DNA of 64,000 bases from Solimonas sp040066175 (GTDB lineage: Bacteria; Pseudomonadota; Gammaproteobacteria; Nevskiales; Nevskiaceae): assembly GCF_040066175.1 (NCBI RefSeq), contig NZ_JBEAAM010000004.1:62001-126000 (forward strand), given 5' to 3'. The notes below the pieces were generated by a model that saw only the letters and a program-made list of their open reading frames with translations, was not told the DNA's origin and did not search any database. The position numbers and the translations under genes were made by a program. This document shows positions 52,612-63,573 of the stretch, piece after piece. The stretch's first letter is position 1. Every line of letters starts with the position of its first letter.

Positions 52612-53250
52612 TCAGCCGCGATTCTTCTGCCGGGCGGGCTGCAAGCGCCCGATCAGGTCGTTGAACAGGCGCAGGCCGCGCGCGCGCGTCAGCTCGCCGT
52701 CGCGCACCAGCTGGCGCATGCCCCAGAAGGCCATCACCATCATCCACGCATAAGCCTTGGCATCGGCCGCGCTCACACCCAGTTCCGAACGGGTCAGCGG
52801 CGCCCAGATGCCGCTGATCAGTTCACGCAGGCCGCGCCGGATCGTCTCCAGCTCCGGCGCATCCGACGCCGTGCCGGCGATCAGCTGCCACAGCGCGTCG
52901 GCGCGTCCCACCGGCAGGTCCAGCGTGACCGCCTCGGCCGATTTCGCCGCCTCGGTCAGGTTCGACGGATGGGCGGACACCGAAGCCTGCGTGCCCTGCA
53001 TCGTGTCGTTGAAGATGTGCCAGGCCGTGTCGGCGAGCAGCTTTTCCAGACTCGGGAAGTGCTGATAGACGAGCTGGCGGCTGGTGCCGCCCCGTTCGGC
53101 GAGCGCGCTCATCGACAGCGCGCCCCATCCCTCGCGTTCGACGATGCCGGCGGCGACGTCGAGCAGCGTCTGCCTGCGCAGATCGCGGTGGAGGTAGGCG
53201 CGCTTGGGCTTGTCCGGGCGCGGGCGTGCGGGGCGACGTGACATGGGCAT
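52612..53250 (-). CDS. TetR/AcrR family transcriptional regulator
   Basis: A 212-residue protein. The ATG at 53250 (or 53244, two codons later) precedes a basic N-terminal arm. The helix-turn-helix is LSMSALAERGGTSRQLVYQHFPSLEKLL (about residues 45-72 in total). The C-terminal ligand-binding domain is helical. It sits beside DUF1329, converging with it by eight bases. A variant of the TTGACA-N3-TGTAAA palindrome lies 12 bases before its start, so it is the best candidate regulator of the surrounding genes. Confidence 0.9.
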   Translation of the reverse strand: MPMSRRPARPRPDKPKRAYLHRDLRRQTLLDVAAGIVEREGWGALSMSALAERGGTSRQLVYQHFPSLEKLLADTAWHIFNDTMQGTQASVSAHPSNLTEAAKSAEAVTLDLPVGRADALWQLIAGTASDAPELETIRRGLRELISGIWAPLTRSELGVSAADAKAYAWMMVMAFWGMRQLVRDGELTRARGLRLFNDLIGRLQPARQKNRG

Positions 53251-53261
53251 GGCGTGAGATA

Positions 53262-53276
53262 TGTACAGGCCGACAA
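53262..53276 (-). promoter_or_regulatory. Variant operator-like site E upstream of the TetR gene
   Basis: On the minus strand TTGTCG-GCC-TGTACA, preceded by ATA as in sites A-C. It matches the A-C half-sites at 9 of 12 positions. The position, just before the start codon, suits autoregulation. Confidence 0.4.
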
Positions 53277-53433
53277 TATCGTCGTCCATTATGCGCGCCG
53301 CGGGCGGCGCATGCGATGGCGTGCGATGGACCTGGCGCGAGATTGACGCAGGCAGGAAAACCGTGAAAAGTTTTCGGGCACGCCGGCCCTGCGCGGAGTC
53401 GAGGCGGGCATCCGGTCCGGCATTGGAGCTTTT

Positions 53434-54252
53434 GTGAGCGACACCCAGGAAGCACTGCGTGCGGCGATCCTCGAGCGGGGCGTGACCCTGCCAAGCCTGC
53501 CGGCTGTGGCCGCTCGCGTCGCCGAGGCGATGCGGCAAGGTGATGTCACCTCCAAGCAGATTGCGGACGAGCTGGCGGCCGACCCGGCACTCGCTGCGCG
53601 GGTGATGCGCGTTGCCAACAGCTCCCTCTATCGTGCCGAAGGCCGCATCGACCGGCTCGATCTGGCCGTCACGCGCATCGGTCTGGATACGACGCGCCGC
53701 CTGGTGATGGCCTTCGCCCTGAAGCTGGCGTCGCAGAAGTCACCGTTGATCGTGCGCCATCGGATCACTGCGCTGTGGACGCGCAGCGTCGAGGTCGCGA
53801 CGATCGCGCGCGTGCTCGGGCGTGGCGTATTCGGCCTGAATCCCGAAGAGGCGATGCTCGCCGGACTGCTGCACCGCATCGGCGAGCTGCCGCTGCTGAG
53901 CGTCGTCAGCACGATGCCCCAGCTGCTGCGGCAGCCGGAACGGCTGGATGCGGCGATCGATGCCGAGCAGGCCAAGGTCGGTGCCGTGCTGCTGCGCAGC
54001 TGGGGATTCCCCGACGAGATCGCGGACGTGCCGGTCCAGGTGGCAGACCTGACCCGCAGCCATTCAGGGCGGGCCGACTACGGCGACGTCGTGACCGTTG
54101 CGCGTCTGTACGCGCTGACCGAAGCCGAGGCGGGCGTCAGCGTCGATTACGCGACCGTGCCGGCGTTCGCGATGCTCGGACTCGCGCCGGAGCGCGAATC
54201 GGTCGAACTCGACGAGCACGAACTGGACGAGGCCCGTGCGTTGATGCAGTGA
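53434..54252 (+). CDS. HDOD domain protein
   Basis: A 272-residue protein with a GTG start (VSDTQEALRAAILER). The HDOD domain covers about residues 15-210: LPSLPAVAARVAEAM, ELAADPALAARVMRVANSSLYR and AMLAGLLHRIGELPLL. Unlike HD-GYP proteins it lacks the metal HD pair and GYP motif, as is normal for HDOD. Family members act in signalling and c-di-GMP-linked regulation. It is alone between the TetR gene and a symporter and shows no link to the neighbouring regulon. Confidence 0.9.
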   Translation: MSDTQEALRAAILERGVTLPSLPAVAARVAEAMRQGDVTSKQIADELAADPALAARVMRVANSSLYRAEGRIDRLDLAVTRIGLDTTRRLVMAFALKLASQKSPLIVRHRITALWTRSVEVATIARVLGRGVFGLNPEEAMLAGLLHRIGELPLLSVVSTMPQLLRQPERLDAAIDAEQAKVGAVLLRSWGFPDEIADVPVQVADLTRSHSGRADYGDVVTVARLYALTEAEAGVSVDYATVPAFAMLGLAPERESVELDEHELDEARALMQ

Positions 54253-54264
54253 CGGCCGCGCGTC

Positions 54265-55695
54265 TCATCGCCGGCGCCAGAAGCCTGCGTTGCGGATGCC
54301 CAGGGCGTCCGGGTCGAACACCGGTTCGAGGCCCGCCTTCTTCTGCTCTTCGTAGTCCGCGAGCGCCAGCAGCGCCGGTTTCTGCAGGATCAGGATCGCG
54401 ACGATGTTGAGCCAGGCCATCAGGCCGACACCGATGTCGCCCAGCGCCCAGGCCGTGCCGGCGCTGCGCACGGTGCCGTAGCTCGCGGCCGCGAGGATGC
54501 CGATGCGCAGCGCGAGCACCAGCCACGGCCGATGCACCTTGCGGTTGATGTACTGGATGTTGGTTTCCGCCATGTAGTAGTAGGCGACGATGGTCGTGAA
54601 TGCAAAGAACATCAGGGCGATCGCGACGAAGCCGGCGCCGTAACCCGGCAGCACAGACTCGACCGCGCGCTGCGCATAACCCGGCCCGGCCTCGACGCCG
54701 GGCAATGCCTCGACGAGTTTCTCGCCGGTGCGGGTGACGACGTTGTAGAGCCCGGTGGATAGGATCATGAAGGCAGTGGCCGAACACACCAGCAGCGTAT
54801 CGACATAGATCGAGAAGGCCTGCACGTAGCCCTGTTTGGCCGGATGCGAGACCTCGGCCGCGGCGGCGGGGTGGGGACCGGTGCCCTGGCCCGCTTCGTT
54901 GGAATACACGCCGCGCTTGACGCCCCATTCGACGGCCAGTCCGAGCACGGCGCCGAAGGCAGATTCCATGCCCAGCGCGCTGCGCAGGATCAATGCGATC
55001 ACGCCGGGCACCCTGTCGGCGTTCACGATCATGATCGCGACGGCGACCACGATGTAGCCCAGCGCCATGAACGGCACGACGAACTCGGCGAAGTGGGCGA
55101 TGCGGCGCACGCCGCCGAAGATGATGAAACCCAGCGTCAGCGCGATCGCGGCTGCGGTCACCGTCGGCGTCACGCCGAAGGCGGTCTGCATGCTCGTCGC
55201 GATGCCGTTGGCCTGCACGCCGGGCAGCAGCAGTCCGGTGGCGATCACCGTCGCCACCGCGAAGGTCCACGCGTACCACTTCTGGCCCATCGCTTTCTCG
55301 ATGTAATAGGCGGGACCGCCGCGATACAGACCGCGATCGTCCTTCTCCTTGTAGATCTGCGCGAGCGTGGATTCCACATAGGCGGTCGATGCGCCGAGGA
55401 AGGCGACCATCCACATCCAGAACACCGCGCCGGGGCCGCCGAAGGTGATCGCCGTCGCCACGCCGGCGATGTTGCCGATGCCCACGCGCCCGGACAGCGA
55501 CATCGCCAGCGCCTGGAACGGTGAAACGCCTGCGTCCGAGCGCCGTCCGCGGAACATCAGCCGCAGCATCTCGCCGAAGCCGCGCACCTGCATGAAACGC
55601 GTGCGGATCGAGAAGTACAGGCCGGTACCCAGGCACAGGCCGATCAGCGCCTTGCTCCAGATCAGCGAATTGATGGCGTCGATGAGCGTGTCCAC
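54265..55695 (-). CDS. Sodium:alanine/glycine symporter (AGCS family)
   Basis: A 476-residue polytopic membrane protein with a GTG start at 55695. AGCS signatures are SLSGRVGIGNIAGVATAI and VYSNEAGQGTGPHPAAAAEV; GGPGAVFWMWMVAFLG lies between. About eleven membrane helices can be drawn. It imports alanine or glycine with sodium. The GRVGIGNI form is the usual one with one Gly-to-Arg change relative to some relatives. There is no adjacent partner gene. Confidence 0.95.
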   Translation of the reverse strand: MDTLIDAINSLIWSKALIGLCLGTGLYFSIRTRFMQVRGFGEMLRLMFRGRRSDAGVSPFQALAMSLSGRVGIGNIAGVATAITFGGPGAVFWMWMVAFLGASTAYVESTLAQIYKEKDDRGLYRGGPAYYIEKAMGQKWYAWTFAVATVIATGLLLPGVQANGIATSMQTAFGVTPTVTAAAIALTLGFIIFGGVRRIAHFAEFVVPFMALGYIVVAVAIMIVNADRVPGVIALILRSALGMESAFGAVLGLAVEWGVKRGVYSNEAGQGTGPHPAAAAEVSHPAKQGYVQAFSIYVDTLLVCSATAFMILSTGLYNVVTRTGEKLVEALPGVEAGPGYAQRAVESVLPGYGAGFVAIALMFFAFTTIVAYYYMAETNIQYINRKVHRPWLVLALRIGILAAASYGTVRSAGTAWALGDIGVGLMAWLNIVAILILQKPALLALADYEEQKKAGLEPVFDPDALGIRNAGFWRRR

Positions 55696-55853
55696 GGAGA
55701 AAAATCCGGTTGGGTGGGCCGCGCGGGCGGCGACGGCGCATCATGCCATCGCGCGCGCAGCAGGCCGAGCGGGTTTTCCCGCGGACGCTGCCGCTCGTTA
55801 CAGCGTCGGGCGTGCCCGGCGCGGAACGTCCCGCGCACAGACGCGTGCCGGCG

Positions 55854-57065
55854 CTATGCGAACAGGCGATTGACCGTGCGCAGTGCGTCGATGAGCTGGT
55901 CGATGTCGTCCGTGCCGTTATAGACCGCCAGCGAGGCGCGCGCGGTGGCGCTCAGGCCGTAGCGTGCCATCAGCGGCATCGTGCAATGGTGGCCGGTGCG
56001 GATGGCGACACCGGCCATGTCGAGGACGCTGCCAATGTCCTGCGGGTGCGCCTTGTCCATCACGAACGACAGGATGCCGCTCTTGCGCGCCGCGGTGCCG
56101 ACCAGGCGCAGGCCCGGCACCGAGCGCATGCGTTCGGTGGCGTAGTCGAGCACGGCGTGCTCGTGCGTCGCGATCGCCGCCAGCCCCAGCGCGCCGATGT
56201 AGTCGAGCGCCGCGGCCGCGCCGATCGCGCCGCTGATGTCGGGCGTGCCGGCCTCGAACTTGTACGGCACGTCGTTCCAGGTGCTGCCGTCGAAGGCGAC
56301 CGTGCGGATCATGTCGCCGCCGCCGTCGCGCGGCGGCATCGCTTCGAGGTGCTCGCGCTTCGCGTAGAGGAAGCCAAAACCGGTCGGCCCATAGAACTTG
56401 TGCGCCGATGCGGCATAGAAATCGACGTCGAGGGCACGCACGTCCACGCTTTCGTGCGCAATCGCCTGCGCGCCGTCGATGAGCACGGGGATGCCGCGCG
56501 CGTGCGCCTCGGCGATCAGTTCGGCGATCGGGTTGATCGTGCCCAGCGCGTTGGAGATGTGGCCGACGGCGACGAGCTTCGTCCGGCCATTGAGCATCGC
56601 ACGCCAGGCGTCGATGTCGAGTTCGCCGCGCTCGTTGACCGGCGCGGCGACGGTCTTCGCGCCGGCGAGCTGCCACGGCACGATGTTGGAGTGGTGCTCC
56701 ATCGTCGTCAGCAGCACTTCGTCGCCGGCTGACAGCCGCGGCCCGAGGAAGCTGCGCGCGACGAGGTTGATCGCATCGGTGGTGCCGCGCGTGAACACGA
56801 TCTCGTCGCGGCTGGCGTTGAGCCATGCGGCGATGCGTTCGCGTGCACTCTCGTAGGCCGCGGTCGCACGAGCGGCGAGTTCGTGCACGGCGCGGTGGAC
56901 GTTGGCGTTCTGGTGGCGGTAGTAAGCGTCGAGCGCGCGCAGCACGCGGTCCGGTTTCTGCGTCGTCGCCGCGTTGTCGAGATAGGCGAGGCGCTTGCCG
57001 TGGATGGACTCGTCAAGGATCGGAAAATCGGCGCGCACACGCGCCAGGTCGATCGGCCCGGTCAT
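55854..57065 (-). CDS. sufS: Cysteine desulfurase SufS (group II)
   Basis: A 403-residue PLP enzyme. The ATG at 57065 overlaps the sufD stop by four bases. The PLP lysine is Lys223 in SAHKFYGPTGFG, and the catalytic Cys361 is in RTGHHCTMPLM. NAATTQKPDRV and TTMEHHSNIVPW are conserved. It supplies sulfane sulfur for Fe-S assembly by SufBCD. No sufE or sufU partner follows within the window; the next gene is the symporter 158 bases away. Confidence 0.96.
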   Translation of the reverse strand: MTGPIDLARVRADFPILDESIHGKRLAYLDNAATTQKPDRVLRALDAYYRHQNANVHRAVHELAARATAAYESARERIAAWLNASRDEIVFTRGTTDAINLVARSFLGPRLSAGDEVLLTTMEHHSNIVPWQLAGAKTVAAPVNERGELDIDAWRAMLNGRTKLVAVGHISNALGTINPIAELIAEAHARGIPVLIDGAQAIAHESVDVRALDVDFYAASAHKFYGPTGFGFLYAKREHLEAMPPRDGGGDMIRTVAFDGSTWNDVPYKFEAGTPDISGAIGAAAALDYIGALGLAAIATHEHAVLDYATERMRSVPGLRLVGTAARKSGILSFVMDKAHPQDIGSVLDMAGVAIRTGHHCTMPLMARYGLSATARASLAVYNGTDDIDQLIDALRTVNRLFA

Positions 57066-58119
57066 CGCAGCATCCCGATGTCGATGTCGCCGCCCAGACG
57101 TTCGAGGAAACGACCGGTGAGCGTCGTGCGCAGCGCGGAATCGGCGATGTGCTGCAGGATCTCGTTGGCGAAGCTGTAGGTCAGCAGTGCGCGGGCCGAA
57201 GCTTCGGGCACGCCGCGCGTGCGCAGGTAGAACAGCGCGGCCGGGTCGAGACGGCCGAAGGTCGCACCGTGCGCGCACTTGACGTCGTCGGCGTAGATCT
57301 CCAGTTCCGGCTTGGCGTTGATCTGTGCCCGTTTGGACAGCAGCAGGTTGGCGATGCGCAGCTCGGAGTCGGTCTTCTGGGCGTGCCCATGCACCACGAT
57401 CTTGCCGTTGAAGACGGCGCACGCGCGGTCGTAGGCAAGGCCGCGGAAGAAGCCGCGGCTGGCGCCGTGTGGCGCACGGTGATCGATGCGGACATGGTTG
57501 TCCACGTGGCCGCTGCCGCGGGGGGCGTACAGCCCATGCACGGTCGCTGCGGCGCCCGGCGCGTCGAGGCTGATGTCGAGATCGTGGCGCACGAAACGTC
57601 CGCCCAGGTCGATGGTGACGGCATCGAGGCGTGCGTCCTCGGCGACGCTGACCTTCAGCCGGATGATGCGGTGTGCCTCGGCGTCTGCGCCCAGCACGCG
57701 GGTCAGGCGCAGCCGCGCGCGCGGGGCGAGCTCGATGGCGAGGAAGCAGGTCGCGAAGCGCGCAGCGCCGCTGTCGTCCAGCAGCAGCTCGGCGTCGTCG
57801 GTCACGGTCAGACGGTAGCGGCCGTGTCGGCCGGTGTCGAGTTCGACGCGGCCTTCGATGCTGCGCGCCTGACGTCCGCCGGCGAGTGCCGTGTTGAGGG
57901 CGTCGAGCCCGCAGTCGTAGCCCTCCGGGAATTCGTGGGTGTCGATGTTCGGCGCGATGTCCTGCGGCGTAAGCGCGCTCAACGCCAACAGGTCGGTGTA
58001 CTTCCAGTCTTCGTCCTGCGTACTCGGCAGGCCGTGGCGCAGCAGCGCTGCGAGCGCGGCGCGACGCTCGGGCGAAAGGTCCGGCAGCGCCTCGATAGCG
58101 GTGACGATGTTGTCCAGCA

Positions 58120-58120
<1 letters not shown>
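57062..58120 (-). CDS. sufD: Fe-S assembly protein SufD
   Basis: A 352-residue protein, shorter than the ~420 of E. coli SufD. The N-terminal helical part has STQDEDWKYTDL. The beta-helix core has AHGATFGRLDPAALFYLRTRG with the conserved Cys/His region (DDVKCAHGAT), and a helical C-terminus. It forms the scaffold SufBC2D with SufB and SufC. The ATG overlaps the sufC stop by one base. Confidence 0.95.
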
Positions 58121-58863
<743 letters not shown>

Positions 58864-58920
58864 GGCTTCAATGAATTGACTTCACGTGTCGTGCAGGCGC
58901 GCCGGCCGGTTCTCCGACGG

Positions 58921-60384
<1,464 letters not shown>

Positions 60385-60387
60385 GGT

Positions 60388-60846
60388 TCAGACCTGCGCC
60401 GAAGGCCGATGGAAGGTCAGCGGGAACTCGTCGCGCGCCTTCGGCAGCGGCAAGGCCATGCGGTCGAGCGTGACCGCTTCGAGGGCGTGGCGGATCGCAG
60501 CATTGATCAAGCGCCAGTTGGCACGCGTCGTACAGCCCGATTCGAGCGTGCAGCCGCCCGGATGCGTCGCGCATTCCGTCACGCCGATCGGGCCTTCGAG
60601 CGCGGCGATGATGTCGGCGACCGAGATGCGCGCCGGTGCGCGCGCCAGCCGGTAACCGCCCCGTGCGCCGCGCAGGGACTGCAGCAGGCCGCCGCGCGCC
60701 AGCGACTTCAGCAGCTTGGCGACGGTGGGTGCCGGAACACCGCTGCGCTCGGCGAGTTCCTGGCCGGTGTGCACGCGCGTGGCGTCGCGCGCGATGAGGG
60801 TCATCAGCACGGTGGCGTAATCGGCGAGTTTGCTGAGTTTCAGCAT
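60388..60846 (-). CDS. Rrf2-family SUF regulator
   Basis: A 152-residue winged-helix regulator starting MLKLSKLADYA. Cys92, Cys99 and Cys105 (ECATHPGGCTLESGC) match the IscR/SUF-type Fe-S ligand region. HTGQELAERSGVPAPTVAKLLKSLARGGLL is the DNA-binding region. It fits the SUF system regulator subfamily that leads sufBCDS operons and senses cluster status. The frame is open upstream but the promoter lies there. Confidence 0.93.
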   Translation of the reverse strand: MLKLSKLADYATVLMTLIARDATRVHTGQELAERSGVPAPTVAKLLKSLARGGLLQSLRGARGGYRLARAPARISVADIIAALEGPIGVTECATHPGGCTLESGCTTRANWRLINAAIRHALEAVTLDRMALPLPKARDEFPLTFHRPSAQV

Positions 60847-60873
60847 AAAACAGACTGATTTGGTACGAAATGA

Positions 60874-60903
60874 ATTGTACGCGCGCTGCGACGGGCGTCG
60901 CAA
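60874..60903 (-). promoter_or_regulatory. Promoter of the rrf2-sufBCDS operon
   Basis: On the minus strand TTGCGA (60903-60898) and TACAAT (60879-60874) are 18 bases apart. TACAAT has five of six -10 bases and TTGCGA four of six -35 bases. It lies 28 bases before the Rrf2 start and inside the shared region with the divergent thioesterase gene. Confidence 0.55.
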
Positions 60904-60959
60904 CGGATGTCCGGCGGCGGGCGCAGGGTAAGCTGTCGGCAGGATCGACAGGACAGGAC

Positions 60960-61418
60960 ATGAACGAGGCAGAGATCGTTGCGGCAGCGGAATGGGACGT
61001 CGAGCGGCCGTATGTCGAGCCGGTGGTGGTCGCCACGGAGCACCTGGACCGCTTCGGGCATACCAACAACGTCGTTTATCTGTCCTGGCTGGAGCAGGTG
61101 GCCTGGGGACATTCCGTCAGCCTGGGCCTCGACTTCTCCGCCTACGAGCGACTCGGCGCCGGCTGCGTCGCGCGCCGGCACGAACTGGACTACCTCGCAC
61201 CGACCTTCGCCGGTGATCGCCTGTGGCTGGCGACCTGGGTGCACGAGAACGACTTTCGCCTGTCGATGTGGCGGCGCTACCAGATTCTGCGCGAATCGGA
61301 TCGCAGGACCGTGCTGCGCGGGCAGACGCAGTGGGTCTGCGTGGACATGAAGACCGGCCGGCCGCGGCGGATGCCGCCCGAGTTCCGCGCCTACGCGCCG
61401 TGGCCGCGACGCGCATGA
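60960..61418 (+). CDS. Hotdog-fold acyl-CoA thioesterase
   Basis: A 152-residue single hotdog domain. The start at 60960 precedes TEHLDRFGHTNNVVYLSWLE with the 4HBT/FadM-like catalytic Asp30 and the GHxNN motif. Members hydrolyse acyl-CoA or hydroxybenzoyl-CoA thioesters; the substrate is unknown here. It is divergent from the suf operon by 113 bases, with no obvious functional link. Confidence 0.9.
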   Translation: MNEAEIVAAAEWDVERPYVEPVVVATEHLDRFGHTNNVVYLSWLEQVAWGHSVSLGLDFSAYERLGAGCVARRHELDYLAPTFAGDRLWLATWVHENDFRLSMWRRYQILRESDRRTVLRGQTQWVCVDMKTGRPRRMPPEFRAYAPWPRRA

Positions 61419-61774
61419 GTCGCGCGTAGCGACCCCGCCAGGCCGGCGGCCGCGGACAGGCCGGCGCCGGCGAGCAGGAGCAGTGCGGTGTCGGCGATGC
61501 CGTGCCGCAGCTGCGCGGCGAGTATGCGATCGCCGGTCAGCGGACAGGCGGACAAGGCGGTCACGAGCACGGCGGTGATCGTAGCGGCGAGCAGCAGGAT
61601 CATTGCGCGGATCGCGTTCGCGCCGCGGTGTCGCGCCGGTCCCGCGGTGACGAACCACCCGGCCGCGAGCGCGGCACCGATAGTGAGCGGCGCCGCGGGG
61701 CCGGCGCCTGCGAACATGCGCACCGCGAACAGCGCGGTCCACTGCAAGGTCAGGAGCCAGTCGGGTGCGTGCAT
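61391..61774 (-). CDS. Small hydrophobic membrane protein, unknown
   Basis: A 127-residue protein from ATG 61774, rich in Ala/Leu/Gly with about four membrane segments (residues 8-24, 27-47, 55-78 and 88-115). I recognise no family. The frame is open further upstream into the PLP enzyme gene. The 28-base tail overlap with the thioesterase makes it somewhat less certain, but a regular membrane pattern supports a real gene. Confidence 0.55.
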   Translation of the reverse strand: MHAPDWLLTLQWTALFAVRMFAGAGPAAPLTIGAALAAGWFVTAGPARHRGANAIRAMILLLAATITAVLVTALSACPLTGDRILAAQLRHGIADTALLLLAGAGLSAAAGLAGSLRATHARRGHGA

Positions 61775-61815
61775 CGCAGGCGCTACGATAGCAAGGAACC
61801 CGGAGCGGAGCGCCC

Positions 61816-63141
61816 ATGGCGACGCGTCGTCAACTGATCGGCTGGACCCTGGCGGGCACCGGCGCGCTGGCGGTGCGCCACGTGCTGAGCCGCGATGACA
61901 CATTGATGCCGCTGAGCGCCGAAGAACCCTGGGGCGCGGTGCGCGCCGGTTTCGATTTCAGCGATGCGCCCGAACCGCGGATTCCGATGAACGCCGCCAA
62001 TCTCGCGCCGCCGTGGCGCACCGTGCGGCTGCGGGTCGCCGAGGCTGCGGCGCAGCTCGACCGCGATCCGTCGTTTCACCACCGCGAGCTGTTTCTCGGC
62101 GTCGAGCGCCGGCGCGCGAAGGCACTGCTCGCCGCGTCCCTGGGCGTCGCATCGGCCGACGACCTCGCACTGGTGCGCAACACCAGCGAGGCGAACTCGA
62201 TCATCGTCCAGGGAATCGACCTGGATGCCACCGACGAAGTGGTGATCTGGGACGAGAACCATCACAGCAACAACCGCAGCTGGGGTTACCGCCGCCAGCG
62301 CAGGCCGTTCGCACTGCGCGTCGTGCGCCTGCCGGAAGCGGTGCGCGGCACCGATCAGGTCGTCGAAGCCTTCCTGGCGCAGCTGAGCCCGCGCACGCGC
62401 GTCGTGACGTTTTCGGAGATCTCGAATATCTCGGGCCTGCGCCTGCCGGTCGCGGAGCTGTGCGCGGCGATCCGCGCGCAGCGGCGCGACGTGTTCATCC
62501 ACGTCGATGGTGCGCAGTCCTGGGGCGCGACCGCGCTGGATCTGCAGCGCATGGGCTGCGACAGCTTTGCGGCGAGTGCGCACAAGTGGCTCTGTGGTCC
62601 GCGCGAGCTGGGGATCCTCTACGTGCGCCGCGAGTCGGCCGCGCGGCTGTGGCCCGGTACGCTCGGTTACGATCTGCACTTCGAGTATCCCGAGGACGCC
62701 TTGCCCGACAGCGCACTGCGTTTCGAGAGCCTCGGTCAGCGCCACGACGCCGCCGTCGCCGGCCTGGTCACCGCGCTGGAGCATCAGCAGGCCGTGGGTG
62801 CGGTGCGCATCGAGCGGCGCATCGGCGAACTGGCGACCCGGCTGCGCAGCGCGCTGGAGTCCGCGGGCGTGCGCGTGCCCGGCAGCGAGGCGCCGCATCT
62901 GCAGCACGGCGTCGTCGTCGCCGATGTGGGCGAGGGTCGCCGTGCCTTCGCGGTGTTCCGCGCCCTGTACGAGCAGCACCGCATCTCGGCGGCATTCGTG
63001 CACCGCAATCGCGTGCTCGGCAGCCCGGAACAGGTCGATCCGCGCGCCGACCGGTTGCGGCTGCGCCTGTGTCCGCACATCTACAACACGACGGATGATC
63101 TCGAACAGGCGGCCGCCGCGATCCGCGAGGTCGTCGCCTGA
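61816..63141 (+). CDS. Tat-exported class V aminotransferase-fold PLP enzyme
   Basis: A 441-residue protein. The N-terminus ATRRQLIGWTLAGTGALAV is a plausible twin-arginine signal (Arg4-Arg5). The PLP domain has RNTSEANSI, HVDGAQSWGATALDL and the lysine Lys257 in SAHKWLCGPRELG. It resembles isopenicillin N epimerase-like enzymes and the Tat-exported PvdN of Pseudomonas. No pyoverdine genes are nearby, so the substrate is unknown. A periplasmic PLP enzyme is unusual. Confidence 0.85.
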   Translation: MATRRQLIGWTLAGTGALAVRHVLSRDDTLMPLSAEEPWGAVRAGFDFSDAPEPRIPMNAANLAPPWRTVRLRVAEAAAQLDRDPSFHHRELFLGVERRRAKALLAASLGVASADDLALVRNTSEANSIIVQGIDLDATDEVVIWDENHHSNNRSWGYRRQRRPFALRVVRLPEAVRGTDQVVEAFLAQLSPRTRVVTFSEISNISGLRLPVAELCAAIRAQRRDVFIHVDGAQSWGATALDLQRMGCDSFAASAHKWLCGPRELGILYVRRESAARLWPGTLGYDLHFEYPEDALPDSALRFESLGQRHDAAVAGLVTALEHQQAVGAVRIERRIGELATRLRSALESAGVRVPGSEAPHLQHGVVVADVGEGRRAFAVFRALYEQHRISAAFVHRNRVLGSPEQVDPRADRLRLRLCPHIYNTTDDLEQAAAAIREVVA

Positions 63142-63147
63142 GCGGCC

Positions 63148-63573
63148 TCAGGCAGAGGTTCCGATCCACAGCAGGGTGGGCGCGGCGCCCGGCGTACCGG
63201 CGACGATGGCGAGCTGGCCGTAGTACGCGGCCAGTTCGACGACGCGGGTTTGCGGAGCGTCGAGGATGCAGAATCCGGGTTCCTGCCAACGGCCCTCTTC
63301 ATCCGTGTTGAGCGCGGGCAGTGCGATCCAGCCATATCGCGTGAGCTCGGTGCGCAGCGCCGCGACGCGCGACGCATTGTCCGCGTCGCTCAGGCGCCGG
63401 GAGCGCGGATTGCAGGGCGTCAGGACATGCCAGTGACTCCGGCAGCCGGCGGCCGTCAGCGCCGCGTCGGCGGATGCGTCGATCCGGCCGATGCGCCGTT
63501 CGATCCACTGCGTTCCGCAGTCGATCCGGTAGCGGGCGCTGCGATAGGCGGCGCGCAGCGCAGGATCGGTCAT
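63148..63573 (-). CDS. DUF3293 family protein
   Basis: A 141-residue protein from ATG 63573. The family pattern is present: HVLTPCNPRSRRLSDADNASRVAALR, then WQEPGFCILDAP. No signal or membrane segment. The function is unknown. Its start overlaps the stop of the upstream hydrolase gene by four bases (ATGA), so the two are co-translated. Confidence 0.85.
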   Translation of the reverse strand: MTDPALRAAYRSARYRIDCGTQWIERRIGRIDASADAALTAAGCRSHWHVLTPCNPRSRRLSDADNASRVAALRTELTRYGWIALPALNTDEEGRWQEPGFCILDAPQTRVVELAAYYGQLAIVAGTPGAAPTLLWIGTSA

